Source of the DNA: an uncultured Bacilli bacterium
Lineage (GTDB): Bacteria > Bacillota_I > Bacilli_A > RF39 > UBA660
Assembly (NCBI GenBank): GCA_948497845.1
Contig: CAOOMX010000015.1
Span: 1-25,452 of the forward strand
Direction of reading: 5' to 3'
Length of the DNA: 25,452 bases
The notes under the pieces were generated by a model. That model worked only from the letters and a program-made list of their open reading frames with translations, did not search any database and had not been told where the DNA came from. The translations under genes were made by a program, and so were the position numbers. This document shows, piece after piece, positions 1-7,130 of this stretch (position 1 is the stretch's first letter; every line of letters begins with the position of its first letter).

Positions 1-74
1 CTTTTACAATTCATATTTTTTCAGTTAATTTGAAATTTAACTTTTCATTTGACTTAATCATTATAGGTGATATG

Positions 75-1148
75 ATGAAATTAAAGTTATGGGTGAAAGT
101 TTGCCTTATTTTCCTTTTATGTGGAGGTCTATATTTTAGTTATCAATTTTTTAATAAAGATGATCAAATGTCTCAAGAAGCCAAAAATGTTTTAAAAGAA
201 TTTAATATACCAAAGGATAAGTATTCTAAAGCTTTGGAATTTGCTTTGCAAAATAATATGTATGATGAAAAGTATTTGGAAGAGTATAAAGACATTCAAT
301 ATGAAAATGTAGATCATTTTAAAGATGCTTTATCTTTTCTTGCTAAAGGATATAAAGGTAAAGAAATTAATTATATTTTGGCCTTGAGTGATCAAAACTT
401 TGAAAAGTTAAAAAAAATAGATTATGTTAACCTAGAAAACTATTATTCTTTTAAAAACTTCGATGTTCTTAAATTAGATAGATATAATAAGTATAAAGAA
501 ACACATCAAGATGTTGCTTATAAAGATGTTGTTACTTATGTTAATATAAAACTAGATTTGCCTGTTTATACGGATACAATTACAGTTGATAATCCCTCTA
601 GTTTATTAGTTTTAGTTAATAAATATAATTCTTTACCTAAAGATTATAAACCTAATACTACCTCTACTTTGCCTGGTGCATATAAAAATAATGTCCCTAT
701 GCGTGTTGAGGCTAAAGAAGCTTTAGAAAAATTACAAAAAGCTGTTAAAGAAGAAGCCAATTTTACTTTACTTCCTACAACCGCTTATCGAGACTATAAT
801 TTTCAAAACACTTTATATACTAATTATGTAAAGGATAATGGTAAAGAAAAAGCAGATACTTTCTCTGCTCGTCCAGGTTACTCTGATCATCAAACTGGTC
901 TTGCTATTGATTTAAAAAATCCAGCTCGTGAAAAGGTTCGCCTTAGTGATAGTGATTATGAATGGTTACATCACAATGCCCATCGTTTTGGCTTTATTAT
1001 AAGATTTCCTAAGGGTAAAGAATTTATTACTGGATATCAATTTGAAAATTGGCATATTCGTTATGTAGGTAATGATGTAGCTAAAATAATTTATGAAAAC
1101 GATTTAACTTTAGAAGAATATATTGATTTATACGTTACAACTTATTAA
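75..1148 (+). CDS. membrane-anchored D-alanyl-D-alanine carboxypeptidase, VanY type (peptidase M15B)
   Basis: Predicted zinc peptidase that removes the terminal D-Ala of peptidoglycan stem peptides outside the membrane. The zinc-binding SDHQTGLAIDL motif (SxHxxGxAxD) is encoded around 882-914, and the last ligand motif ENWHIRYVG (WHxRYVG) around 1044-1070. An N-terminal hydrophobic segment of about 18 residues acts as signal or anchor. LLCG is not a convincing lipobox because Leu precedes the Cys. About 200 residues of charged, Tyr/Lys-rich sequence separate the anchor from the catalytic domain, as in many M15B proteins. The frame is open from position 30, but TAGGTGA at 64-70 points to the paired ATG codons at 72 and 75. 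A weak promoter is possible (TTGAAA at 30-35, 17 nt, CTTAAT at 53-58). A link to spore or cell-wall remodelling is inference only. The family call is confident. Confidence 0.88.
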   Translation: MKLKLWVKVCLIFLLCGGLYFSYQFFNKDDQMSQEAKNVLKEFNIPKDKYSKALEFALQNNMYDEKYLEEYKDIQYENVDHFKDALSFLAKGYKGKEINYILALSDQNFEKLKKIDYVNLENYYSFKNFDVLKLDRYNKYKETHQDVAYKDVVTYVNIKLDLPVYTDTITVDNPSSLLVLVNKYNSLPKDYKPNTTSTLPGAYKNNVPMRVEAKEALEKLQKAVKEEANFTLLPTTAYRDYNFQNTLYTNYVKDNGKEKADTFSARPGYSDHQTGLAIDLKNPAREKVRLSDSDYEWLHHNAHRFGFIIRFPKGKEFITGYQFENWHIRYVGNDVAKIIYENDLTLEEYIDLYVTTY

Positions 1149-1174
1149 GGATTGATGCTTTTCAATCCTTTTTT
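1147..1174 (+). terminator. rho-independent terminator after the VanY-type gene
   Basis: Stem AAGGATTGA / TCAATCCTT (1147-1155 and 1162-1170) with a 6-nt loop is followed by a T run. It starts inside the carboxypeptidase stop codon and abuts the stop of the convergent ligase gene, so it separates the two convergent units. Confidence 0.75.
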
Positions 1175-2045
1175 ATTCCATATGAGGTTGTCTTAAATGA
1201 CCACTTTGGGTCATTTCACTATAGCTTACTAAACAACTTAAAGTTGGTTTTATATATATAGCTTCTATTTCTTCTTTAAAAGGAGATTTATTTATCTTTT
1301 TTTGTTTTAATACACTTTCATATAAAGCTCTTTTTGGACTAAGCATTACTTTTCCTACAAAAATAAACTCTTTGTTTATATATTTACCTAATAAGAGTGA
1401 TAAAGAATTATTTTTATTTTTTTGATATCCTCCAATTAAAAAAGTATCTTTTTTAAAGTTTTTTATTTTAAGCCAAGACAATGAACGTTTATTTATTTCA
1501 TAAACTGAATCTTTTTTCTTAGCTACTATCCCTTCTAGTTTTACCTTTTTAACATATTTATATAATGAAATGCCCTTTTCTTCTATCCATCTGCTTTTTA
1601 AAAAAGAATCATTTTCTTTAAAGCTATCTAACACTTTTTTTCTCTCGATTAATGGCAATTGATCTAGATTTTTATCTTTATATAGAATATCAAAAGCAAT
1701 AAAAACAATTGGATTATGAATACTTTGATATTTTATTTTAGGTTTATCTTTTAAATGAATTCTATGTTGTAATTTTAAAAAGGATGGATATCCCTCTTCC
1801 ATAGCAACAATTTCTCCATCAAAAATACAGTTATTTTTTACAATATCTTTTATAGAATCTAATTCTGGAAATAAATGCGTTATATCTTTGTTGTGTCTAT
1901 TTACAATTTTTATACACTTCTTATTTACTTTAACTATAGCCCTTATTCCATCAAATTTTAATTCATAAAGATAGTTCTTATCATTAAATGGTTTAGACAC
2001 TTCTTTTAATAACATGGGAGTAAATGTATTATTCCAAAGATTCAT
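1173..2045 (-). CDS. ATP-dependent DNA ligase, stand-alone LigD-type ligase domain
   Basis: Seals nicks and double-strand ends in bacterial non-homologous end joining, using ATP through a lysyl-AMP intermediate. Motif I is KFDGIR with the catalytic Lys at residue 30. Motif III (FDGEI), motif IV (EGIVAKK) and motif V (WLKIK) follow in order. An OB-fold domain fills the last ~90 residues and ends in an LRQP motif. At 290 residues it has nucleotidyltransferase and OB domains only. The polymerase/primase and phosphoesterase domains found in full LigD proteins are missing, so it resembles LigC-type enzymes or a trimmed LigD. Its ATG overlaps the ku stop by 4 nt (ATGA), implying translational coupling and a shared pathway. 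The gene ends on the terminator shared with the convergent carboxypeptidase. Confidence 0.9.
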   Translation of the reverse strand: MNLWNNTFTPMLLKEVSKPFNDKNYLYELKFDGIRAIVKVNKKCIKIVNRHNKDITHLFPELDSIKDIVKNNCIFDGEIVAMEEGYPSFLKLQHRIHLKDKPKIKYQSIHNPIVFIAFDILYKDKNLDQLPLIERKKVLDSFKENDSFLKSRWIEEKGISLYKYVKKVKLEGIVAKKKDSVYEINKRSLSWLKIKNFKKDTFLIGGYQKNKNNSLSLLLGKYINKEFIFVGKVMLSPKRALYESVLKQKKINKSPFKEEIEAIYIKPTLSCLVSYSEMTQSGHLRQPHME

Positions 2046-2791
2046 TTCTTACTCTTTAAACTCTTTTCTAATGCTTCCATTAAATCATTTACTTGTACTT
2101 TTGGCTTTTTCTTTACTCCTTTAATGGTTTTGCCATTTAATTTATCATCAATGGCTTTTTTGATATTATCTTGGTATTCATCCTTGTACTTTTCAGGTGT
2201 AAACTTTTCACTTAAACTGTCAATTAATTTGATAGCTAAATCTAACTCTTTAGGATTGATAGTTCCTTCTATTTCCTGCTCTGGTGTACGTACTTCTTCA
2301 TCAAAATATAATGTAGTTAATATTATTCCAAAATCAGCAAATCGCAGAATACAATAATAAAACTTATTACCTAATACCGTTTTTGCTAAGGCAACTTTTT
2401 TGGTCTTTTTTAAAGCTTCATAAAATAAAAGGTAGGCTTTGGACTTATTTTCCGTTTCTAAAACATAGCTTTTTTCATAAAAAACTGGATCTATTTCGTC
2501 TATTTTAACAAAAGCTATTACATCTATTTCTTTTTCATTTTCAGGCTTTAACTTATCTAACTCCGCTTTTTCAAAAACTAAATAATTGTCTTTTTCAAAT
2601 TCATAACCCTTTATAATATCAGCTTCTTTTACATCCTTTTTACAATGGGGACAGTACTTAATATATTTAATTCTATTCATACACTTTTCATGTAATTGAT
2701 TAAATGATGTATCATTATTTTTAATAATAGGATTCATAACGACAGGTATATTTACTAATGCAAAGGATATATTGCTTTTTATATTTGGCAT
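2042..2791 (-). CDS. ku: Ku protein, bacterial non-homologous end joining
   Basis: Homodimeric ring protein that binds DNA double-strand ends and recruits the ligase encoded by the next gene. The N-terminus (NISFALVNIPV) and the RIKYIKYCPHCKKDV segment are typical of bacterial Ku, as are the FEKAELDKL block, the AKTVLGNKFYY core and a Lys-rich C-terminal tail. The 249-residue length is at the short end for bacterial Ku. A TTG lies one codon upstream, but GGGAGG at 2798-2803 is spaced 6 nt from the ATG at 2791, so that start is preferred. A sigma-G-like promoter candidate lies upstream. In Bacillus the ku-ligD pair works in germinating spores, which fits the sporulation genes here. Confidence 0.93.
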   Translation of the reverse strand: MPNIKSNISFALVNIPVVMNPIIKNNDTSFNQLHEKCMNRIKYIKYCPHCKKDVKEADIIKGYEFEKDNYLVFEKAELDKLKPENEKEIDVIAFVKIDEIDPVFYEKSYVLETENKSKAYLLFYEALKKTKKVALAKTVLGNKFYYCILRFADFGIILTTLYFDEEVRTPEQEIEGTINPKELDLAIKLIDSLSEKFTPEKYKDEYQDNIKKAIDDKLNGKTIKGVKKKPKVQVNDLMEALEKSLKSKK

Positions 2792-2831
2792 CAAATTCCT
2801 CCCTTTTTATTAGTCTTACACAAATTTTTTA

Positions 2832-2861
2832 TTTTATGAATTAAATTATTTGTTAGCATTT
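2832..2861 (-). promoter_or_regulatory. candidate sigma-G-like promoter of ku-ligase
   Basis: On the minus strand, AAATG (2861-2857), 18 nt, then CATAAAA (2838-2832) resembles the forespore sigma-G pattern (GHATR, 17-18 nt, CATWHTA) with one mismatch in each box. It would start transcription about 30 nt before the ku start codon. No good sigma-A pair was found in this 125-nt gap. The match could be chance in such AT-rich DNA. Confidence 0.3.
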
Positions 2862-2872
2862 TTACAAAATAA

Positions 2873-2910
2873 AAGACTGTTTTCAAAGTGTTATCTTTGT
2901 TAACAATCTT
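2873..2910 (-). terminator. imperfect hairpin terminator after pnp
   Basis: A 16-bp imperfect stem (2873-2888 with 2895-2910, three mismatches, 6-nt loop) lies 6 nt after the pnp stop. On the minus strand it runs into CTTTTATTTTG. It probably ends the rpsO-pnp transcript and separates it from ku. Confidence 0.55.
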
Positions 2911-2916
2911 ATCTTT

Positions 2917-5088
2917 TTATTCTTCAGAGGTTTTTTCTTCTTTTTTTGGTTCTTCTTTCTTTTTTGGTTTTGGTAAACAGTCTTTGCGAGATAGGTTTAA
3001 TCTACCACGATTATCATAGCCTAGAGATTTTACCATAATCTCATCTCCAACTTTAACGATGTCACTTGGTTTATTTACTCTTTCATGCGCTAATTGAGAA
3101 ACATGTACTAAACCTTCACAATTTGGCCAAAGTTCTACAAAAACCCCAAAATCTTCAACCTTTGTTACTTTTCCTGTATAGATTTTATCTGCTTCAACTT
3201 CTCGTATTACTTCTTCAATCATACGACGTGTTTTAGCAATGATTTCGGCATCTGTATGATAAATAATTACTCTTCCGTCATCTTCTAAGTCTACTTTTAC
3301 AGCATCTTTATCATTTACAGTTGCTACATTCGAAGCTTCTAAAATGATTTTTGTAATCATTTCTCCACCACGTCCAATAATGTCTTTTATTTTTTCAGGA
3401 GAAACCGTAAATGTATCAATCTTAGGAGCATACTTACTTACACTCTTACGAGGTTCTGCGATAGCTTCTTGCATTACTTCTAAGATTTCTAAACGAGCTT
3501 TTTTGGCTTGGGTTAATGCTTCTTTTAATATTTCTTTGGTTACTCCCTTAATCTTAATATCCATTTGTAAGGCTGTAATTCCATCCTTAGTTCCAGCTAC
3601 TTTAAAGTCCATATCTCCCATATGATCTTCTAAGCCTTGAATATCAGTCAAAATCGTATACTTGTCTTTATTTTGAATTAATCCCATTGCTATACCTGCC
3701 ACTGGAGCTTTTATTGGTACACCAGCTGCCATTAAACTTAAACAACCTGAACAAATTGTTGCTTGACTTGAAGATCCATTACTTTCTAATACTTCACTTA
3801 CCACACGAATGGTATATGGGAACTCTTCTTCACTTGGTATAACTTGTGCTAAGGCTCTTTCTCCTAAAGCTCCATGTCCTATCTCACGACGTCCTGGGCT
3901 TCCATATCTTCCCGTTTCTCCTACTGAGAATTGAGGAAAATTATAATGAAGCATAAAACGTTTAGTATCTTCTAGGCCTAAACCATCTAATATTTGATGT
4001 TCACCAATAGCTCCAAGTGTTGTTGTTGCAAGTACTTGTGTTTCACCACGAGAAAATAACGCTGAACCATGTGTTCTTGGTAAAATATCTATACCTGCAT
4101 ATAGATTTCTTATTTCATCCATTGCTCTTCCATCTGGACGAACTTTTTCATCTGTAATTAATCTTCTAACTTCTAAAGCTTCTATCATATCAAGTACTTT
4201 TTTCACTTGTTTTATTAATTCATCTACGTTTTCTTCATTTTTATAAACTTCAGTAAAATGCTCTATTGCTTCTTCTTTTACACGATCAACTTCAGCATAA
4301 CTTTCTAATTTATCCTTGATTTGAATTCCTGCTAATATACCCTTCGTTGCATATTCTAAAACAGCATTCTTTAATTCTTCATTAATTTCTGCTTTTGGTA
4401 ATTCTAACTTTTCTTCTCCTATTTCATCAATAATCTTTTGTTGAAATGCACATAGTGTTTTGATATTTTCATGAGCAAACATTAATGCTTCTAACATCGT
4501 TTTTTCACTAAGTTCTTGCGCTCCTGCTTCTACCATGCAAATAGCATCTTTTGTTCCAGCTACAGTTAAATTTAATACACTTTTTTCTGTTTGTTCAGCA
4601 GTTGGATTAATGATAAACTCATCATCTACTAAACCAACTATAACTCCTGCTACTGGACCATCAAATGGAATATTACTTATTCCTAGACATAATGATGATC
4701 CAAATAAAGCAGCCATTTCAGGAGAATTGTCTTGATCTACTGATAATACAGTATTAATTACTTGAATTTCATTTCTTAAATTTTCATCAAACATTGGTCT
4801 TATTGGTCTATCTATTAGTCTAGCTGCTAATGTTGCGGCATCACTTGGTCTACCTTCTCTTTTAATAAATCCACCAGGTATTTTACCAACTGAATATAAT
4901 TTTTCTTGATATAAAACTTGTAGTGGAAAAAAATCTTGTGTTAACATTGTTTTACCCATAACACAAACAGATAGTACAACTGTATCTCCATATCGAATTA
5001 AAACAGATCCGGTTGCTTGTTTAGCTAATTCTCCCGTTTCTACAATAAGTTTTCTTCCTAAAAAATCTAATTCATATACTTTTTTCAT
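2917..5088 (-). CDS. pnp: polyribonucleotide nucleotidyltransferase (PNPase)
   Basis: Trimeric phosphorolytic 3'-5' exoribonuclease that degrades RNA to nucleoside diphosphates. The full-length 723-residue protein has two RNase PH-like domains separated by an all-alpha linker; the second holds the conserved FPQFSVGETGRYGSPGRREIGHG block. A KH domain follows (IIGRGGEMITKI, around residues 560-575), then an S1 domain (YTGKVTKVEDFGVFVEL, around 645-660). It ends in a short Lys/Glu-rich tail. AGAGG 7 nt before ATG 5088 supports the start. It is downstream of rpsO, the order found in many bacteria, with a small hairpin between them. No missing domain or frame disruption is seen. Confidence 0.98.
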   Translation of the reverse strand: MKKVYELDFLGRKLIVETGELAKQATGSVLIRYGDTVVLSVCVMGKTMLTQDFFPLQVLYQEKLYSVGKIPGGFIKREGRPSDAATLAARLIDRPIRPMFDENLRNEIQVINTVLSVDQDNSPEMAALFGSSLCLGISNIPFDGPVAGVIVGLVDDEFIINPTAEQTEKSVLNLTVAGTKDAICMVEAGAQELSEKTMLEALMFAHENIKTLCAFQQKIIDEIGEEKLELPKAEINEELKNAVLEYATKGILAGIQIKDKLESYAEVDRVKEEAIEHFTEVYKNEENVDELIKQVKKVLDMIEALEVRRLITDEKVRPDGRAMDEIRNLYAGIDILPRTHGSALFSRGETQVLATTTLGAIGEHQILDGLGLEDTKRFMLHYNFPQFSVGETGRYGSPGRREIGHGALGERALAQVIPSEEEFPYTIRVVSEVLESNGSSSQATICSGCLSLMAAGVPIKAPVAGIAMGLIQNKDKYTILTDIQGLEDHMGDMDFKVAGTKDGITALQMDIKIKGVTKEILKEALTQAKKARLEILEVMQEAIAEPRKSVSKYAPKIDTFTVSPEKIKDIIGRGGEMITKIILEASNVATVNDKDAVKVDLEDDGRVIIYHTDAEIIAKTRRMIEEVIREVEADKIYTGKVTKVEDFGVFVELWPNCEGLVHVSQLAHERVNKPSDIVKVGDEIMVKSLGYDNRGRLNLSRKDCLPKPKKKEEPKKEEKTSEE

Positions 5089-5119
5089 TTTCTAACCTCT
5101 TTTCCTAAAAATAAAAAGA

Positions 5120-5138
5120 GACACTAAAATAAAGTGCC
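5120..5138 (-). terminator. rpsO-pnp intergenic hairpin (attenuator or partial terminator)
   Basis: On the minus strand GGCACT / AGTGTC pairs around a TTATTTT loop and is followed by TCTTTTTATTTTT. It lies just after the rpsO stop and before pnp. It could partly terminate transcription after rpsO or serve as a processing site setting the rpsO:pnp ratio. The stem is only 6 bp with one G-U pair. Confidence 0.5.
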
Positions 5139-5144
5139 CTTTCA

Positions 5145-5414
5145 TTATTTTCTTAAATTTAATTTTTTAATTAACTCACGATAACTTACTACATCGTTTG
5201 TCTTTAAATATTCCAATAATTTTTTTCTACGTCCTACTTTCATAAGCATTCCTCTTTTTGAATGGAAATCATGCTTATGTTCTTTTAAATGTTCTGTTAA
5301 ATTATTGATTTCATGTGTAAGAATTGCTATTTGTACTTCAGCTGATCCACAGTCATTAGCATTTTTAGCAAATTCTTTAATGATTTTTGCTTTTTCTTCT
5401 TTTTTTAAAGCCAT
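5145..5414 (-). CDS. rpsO: 30S ribosomal protein S15
   Basis: Primary 16S rRNA-binding protein of the small subunit. The 89-residue length is the family norm. Signature segments are NDCGSAEVQIAILTHEINNLTEHLKEH, given here as NDCGSAEVQIAIL followed by TEHLKEHKHDFHSKRG, then RRKKLLEYL near the C-terminus. A strong AGGAGG precedes the ATG at 5414. It has its own sigma-A promoter about 85 nt upstream, so it can be expressed apart from the infC-rpmI-rplT unit. pnp follows in the same direction. Confidence 0.98.
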   Translation of the reverse strand: MALKKEEKAKIIKEFAKNANDCGSAEVQIAILTHEINNLTEHLKEHKHDFHSKRGMLMKVGRRKKLLEYLKTNDVVSYRELIKKLNLRK

Positions 5415-5499
5415 TGTTTTATCCTCCTTTATTTTCTAACGGGTTTTAACCAAGTAAAGCGTCGGAGACATCTAAACTTCGTAAAAACTTCTTAATCAA

Positions 5500-5529
5500 A
5501 TTATACCTTATAAGTCTATGTTTTATCAA
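5500..5529 (-). promoter_or_regulatory. sigma-A promoter of rpsO-pnp
   Basis: TTGATA (5529-5524), an 18-nt spacer and a perfect TATAAT (5505-5500) on the minus strand. The predicted start near 5493 gives a leader of about 80 nt before the S15 ATG. S15 leaders in Firmicutes are often autoregulated. A small GGTT/AACC hairpin lies in this leader near the ribosome-binding site, but I cannot establish an S15-binding fold. Confidence 0.75.
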
Positions 5530-5532
5530 GTA

Positions 5533-6081
5533 CTATTTTAATGCACTTAATAATTCATCTTTTTTCATTGTAGAATAACCTTTAACACCTTTATCTTTAG
5601 CTAATGCTTTTAATTCTGCTAAAGTCTTACTTGTAAGGTCATCATTTTCAACTTTTTTAACTGTAGTCTTTTTTACTTCAGCTTTTTCTTCACTTTTCGT
5701 TTCTTTTTTAGCTGCTGCAATTTCACCATTTAATGCTTTTTTTGCTACTTCTACTAATTTAGTGAAAGATGTAGCATCATCAATAGCCATTTCAGATAAC
5801 ATTTTACGATTAATTTCAATACCTGCTTTAGCTAATCCATTGATAAATTTTGAATAACTTATATCGTTTGCACGACATGCAGCATTAATTCTTGTAATCC
5901 ATAATTTACGGAAATTTCTTTTATTTTGTTTACGATCTCTATATGCGTAAGCTCCACTATGGAATGTTTGTTCTTGAGCAGTCTTATATAATCTATGTTT
6001 ACTTCCAAAGTAACCTTTTGCTTCTTTTAATACCTTACGTCTTCTGTTTTTAGATACGTTTCCACCTTTAACTCTTGCCAT
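5533..6081 (-). CDS. rplT: 50S ribosomal protein L20 with a C-terminal Rho_N/SAP-like extension
   Basis: L20 binds 23S rRNA early in large-subunit assembly and, in Firmicutes, represses its own operon. Residues 1-115 are a normal L20 (VKGGNVSKNRRRKVLKEAKG, then GSKHRLYKTAQEQ, AYRDRKQNKRNFRKLWITRINAA). The protein runs to 182 residues, about 65 more than the usual ~118. The extra part is a Lys/Glu/Ala-rich linker (about 118-147) followed by LAELKALAKDKGVKGYS and MKKDELLSAL, which resembles the small Rho N-terminal/SAP-like nucleic-acid-binding fold. The frame is continuous, so this is a fusion or extension and not a misread stop. AAGGTGA 6 nt before ATG 6081 sets the start. It is last in infC-rpmI-rplT. 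Confidence 0.96.
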   Translation of the reverse strand: MARVKGGNVSKNRRRKVLKEAKGYFGSKHRLYKTAQEQTFHSGAYAYRDRKQNKRNFRKLWITRINAACRANDISYSKFINGLAKAGIEINRKMLSEMAIDDATSFTKLVEVAKKALNGEIAAAKKETKSEEKAEVKKTTVKKVENDDLTSKTLAELKALAKDKGVKGYSTMKKDELLSALK

Positions 6082-6095
6082 GTTACATCACCTTC

Positions 6096-6290
6096 CTAGA
6101 TAACAGACTTTAATCTGTTTCTATCTCCTTTACTTAATACGCCTTTTCTTCTTCTTTGACGTACTGCTTTTGTACTATCTTTTCCTGTAAAATGGTTTCC
6201 ATTACTCTTCATATAAGTTAATTCACCATTTTTCTTTTTCTTAAATGCCTTTGCTGTAGATTTATGTGTTTTTTGTTTACATTTCGCCAT
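6096..6290 (-). CDS. rpmI: 50S ribosomal protein L35
   Basis: Small basic large-subunit protein of 64 residues, the usual L35 length. It shows the typical N-terminal KQKTHKSTAKAFKKKKNGEL, then NHFTGKDSTKAVRQRRRKGVLSKGD near the C-terminus (given here as NHFTGKDSTKAVRQR plus RKGVLSKGD). It starts 2 nt after the infC stop and is followed by rplT after a 14-nt gap, the conserved operon order. Confidence 0.97.
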   Translation of the reverse strand: MAKCKQKTHKSTAKAFKKKKNGELTYMKSNGNHFTGKDSTKAVRQRRRKGVLSKGDRNRLKSVI

Positions 6291-6292
6291 AA

Positions 6293-6832
6293 TTACTTCT
6301 TCCCTTCCTTATTATTTGGTGCTAATATGATTGACATTTGTCTTCCTTCTAACTTTGGTTCTGTTTCTATACTAGAACACTCTGCTAGAGAATCCGCAAA
6401 TCGAAGTAGAACATCACGTCCTAATTCTGGTCTTGCCATCTGACGACCTTTAAAACGGATGAATGCTTTAATCTTATGCCCTTTAAGCAAGTATTCTTTT
6501 GCATTTTTTCTTCTTGTTTCAAAGTCTCCAACATCGATGGTCGTTGACAAACGATACTCTTTTAAATCTTTATTTGATTCCCTTTGCTTTTTTTGCGCTT
6601 CTTTCAGTTTCTTTTGCTTCTCATAACGATATTTGTTATAATCCATGATTTTAGCTACTGCAGGAGTCGCATTGCCACTCATTAGAACTAAGTCTAATCC
6701 TGCATAATTTGCAAGGGTTAGGGCATCTGCTATCTTTTTTAAACCCATCTTTTCGCCATTTGGCCCAATAACCATAACTTCTGGAACTCTTATCCCTTCA
6801 TTTACTGGTAATTCATTACTATTTGCTGCTAT
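6293..6832 (-). CDS. infC: translation initiation factor IF-3, probable AUA start
   Basis: Binds the 30S subunit, prevents premature 50S joining and checks start-codon pairing. VNEGIRVPEVMVIGPNGEKMG and the C-terminal LRFADSLAECSSIE and EGRQMSIILAP segments are typical IF-3 (the first reads VNEGIRVPEVMV then IGPNGEKMG). The frame is open from a GTG at 6847, but that GTG overlaps the strong ribosome-binding site GGAGG (6845-6841) and has none of its own. The only codon in frame at good spacing (8 nt) is ATA at 6832-6830. This gives a 179-residue protein whose N-terminus has the same length before VNEGIR as Bacillus IF-3. Rare start codons such as AUU are well known for infC and allow self-control. 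If the GTG is used, the protein has 184 residues. Confidence 0.93.
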   Translation of the reverse strand: MAANSNELPVNEGIRVPEVMVIGPNGEKMGLKKIADALTLANYAGLDLVLMSGNATPAVAKIMDYNKYRYEKQKKLKEAQKKQRESNKDLKEYRLSTTIDVGDFETRRKNAKEYLLKGHKIKAFIRFKGRQMARPELGRDVLLRFADSLAECSSIETEPKLEGRQMSIILAPNNKEGKK

Positions 6833-6847
6833 ATTAAGCACCTCCAC

Positions 6848-6975
6848 ATAATTAAAAATGGATACACCTTATGTACCCATTTACCTTGTTTAAAATTATT
6901 CTTTTTAACTTGGCTTTTGACCCATTACTTTTTGTAATCAGGTGGATACATATCGCTTTCCTTTTTTAATAACAA
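6848..6975 (-). promoter_or_regulatory. L20-type leader with intrinsic terminator before infC-rpmI-rplT
   Basis: The ~125-nt untranslated leader between the promoter and infC contains a terminator hairpin at 6858-6880: ATGGGTACA / TGTATCCAT, loop TAAGG, followed by TTTTT on the minus strand. An upstream TGTATCCACC (around 6938-6947) resembles the 3' arm of that hairpin, which would suit alternative pairing. This layout matches the L20 autoregulatory leader known in Firmicutes, in which excess L20 favours premature termination. Assignment rests on position and the hairpin; a covariance-model search was not possible. Confidence 0.7.
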
Positions 6976-6979
6976 CACT

Positions 6980-7008
6980 AGTTTACTACAATACTTTATG
7001 TTTGTCAA
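6980..7008 (-). promoter_or_regulatory. sigma-A promoter of infC-rpmI-rplT
   Basis: Perfect TTGACA (7008-7003), a 17-nt spacer and TAAACT (6985-6980) on the minus strand. The start near 6973 lies just before the L20-type leader. Confidence 0.7.
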
Positions 7009-7130
7009 ACGAATTATTACCTTTTTTAGGATAAATTTTATCTAAAAAATAAATTTGAAGAAAAACTTTGTATAAAAAAAGGAAATCAGGGGGTAAGCAT
7101 CTTATATATAAGTAGAAGAAGGTATTGTAT

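Noticed and set aside
75..1148. VanY-type gene as a vancomycin resistance determinant
   Set aside because: No vanH, vanA/B, vanX or vanRS neighbours; M15B carboxypeptidases are common housekeeping proteins.
2871..2912. Long inverted repeat after pnp as an insertion-sequence end
   Set aside because: It has the form of a terminator immediately after a stop codon, with no transposase or second copy.
3344..3625. Plus-strand open frames inside pnp (also 4535-4735)
   Set aside because: They run antisense to the well-supported pnp gene, have no ribosome-binding site and encode no recognisable protein.
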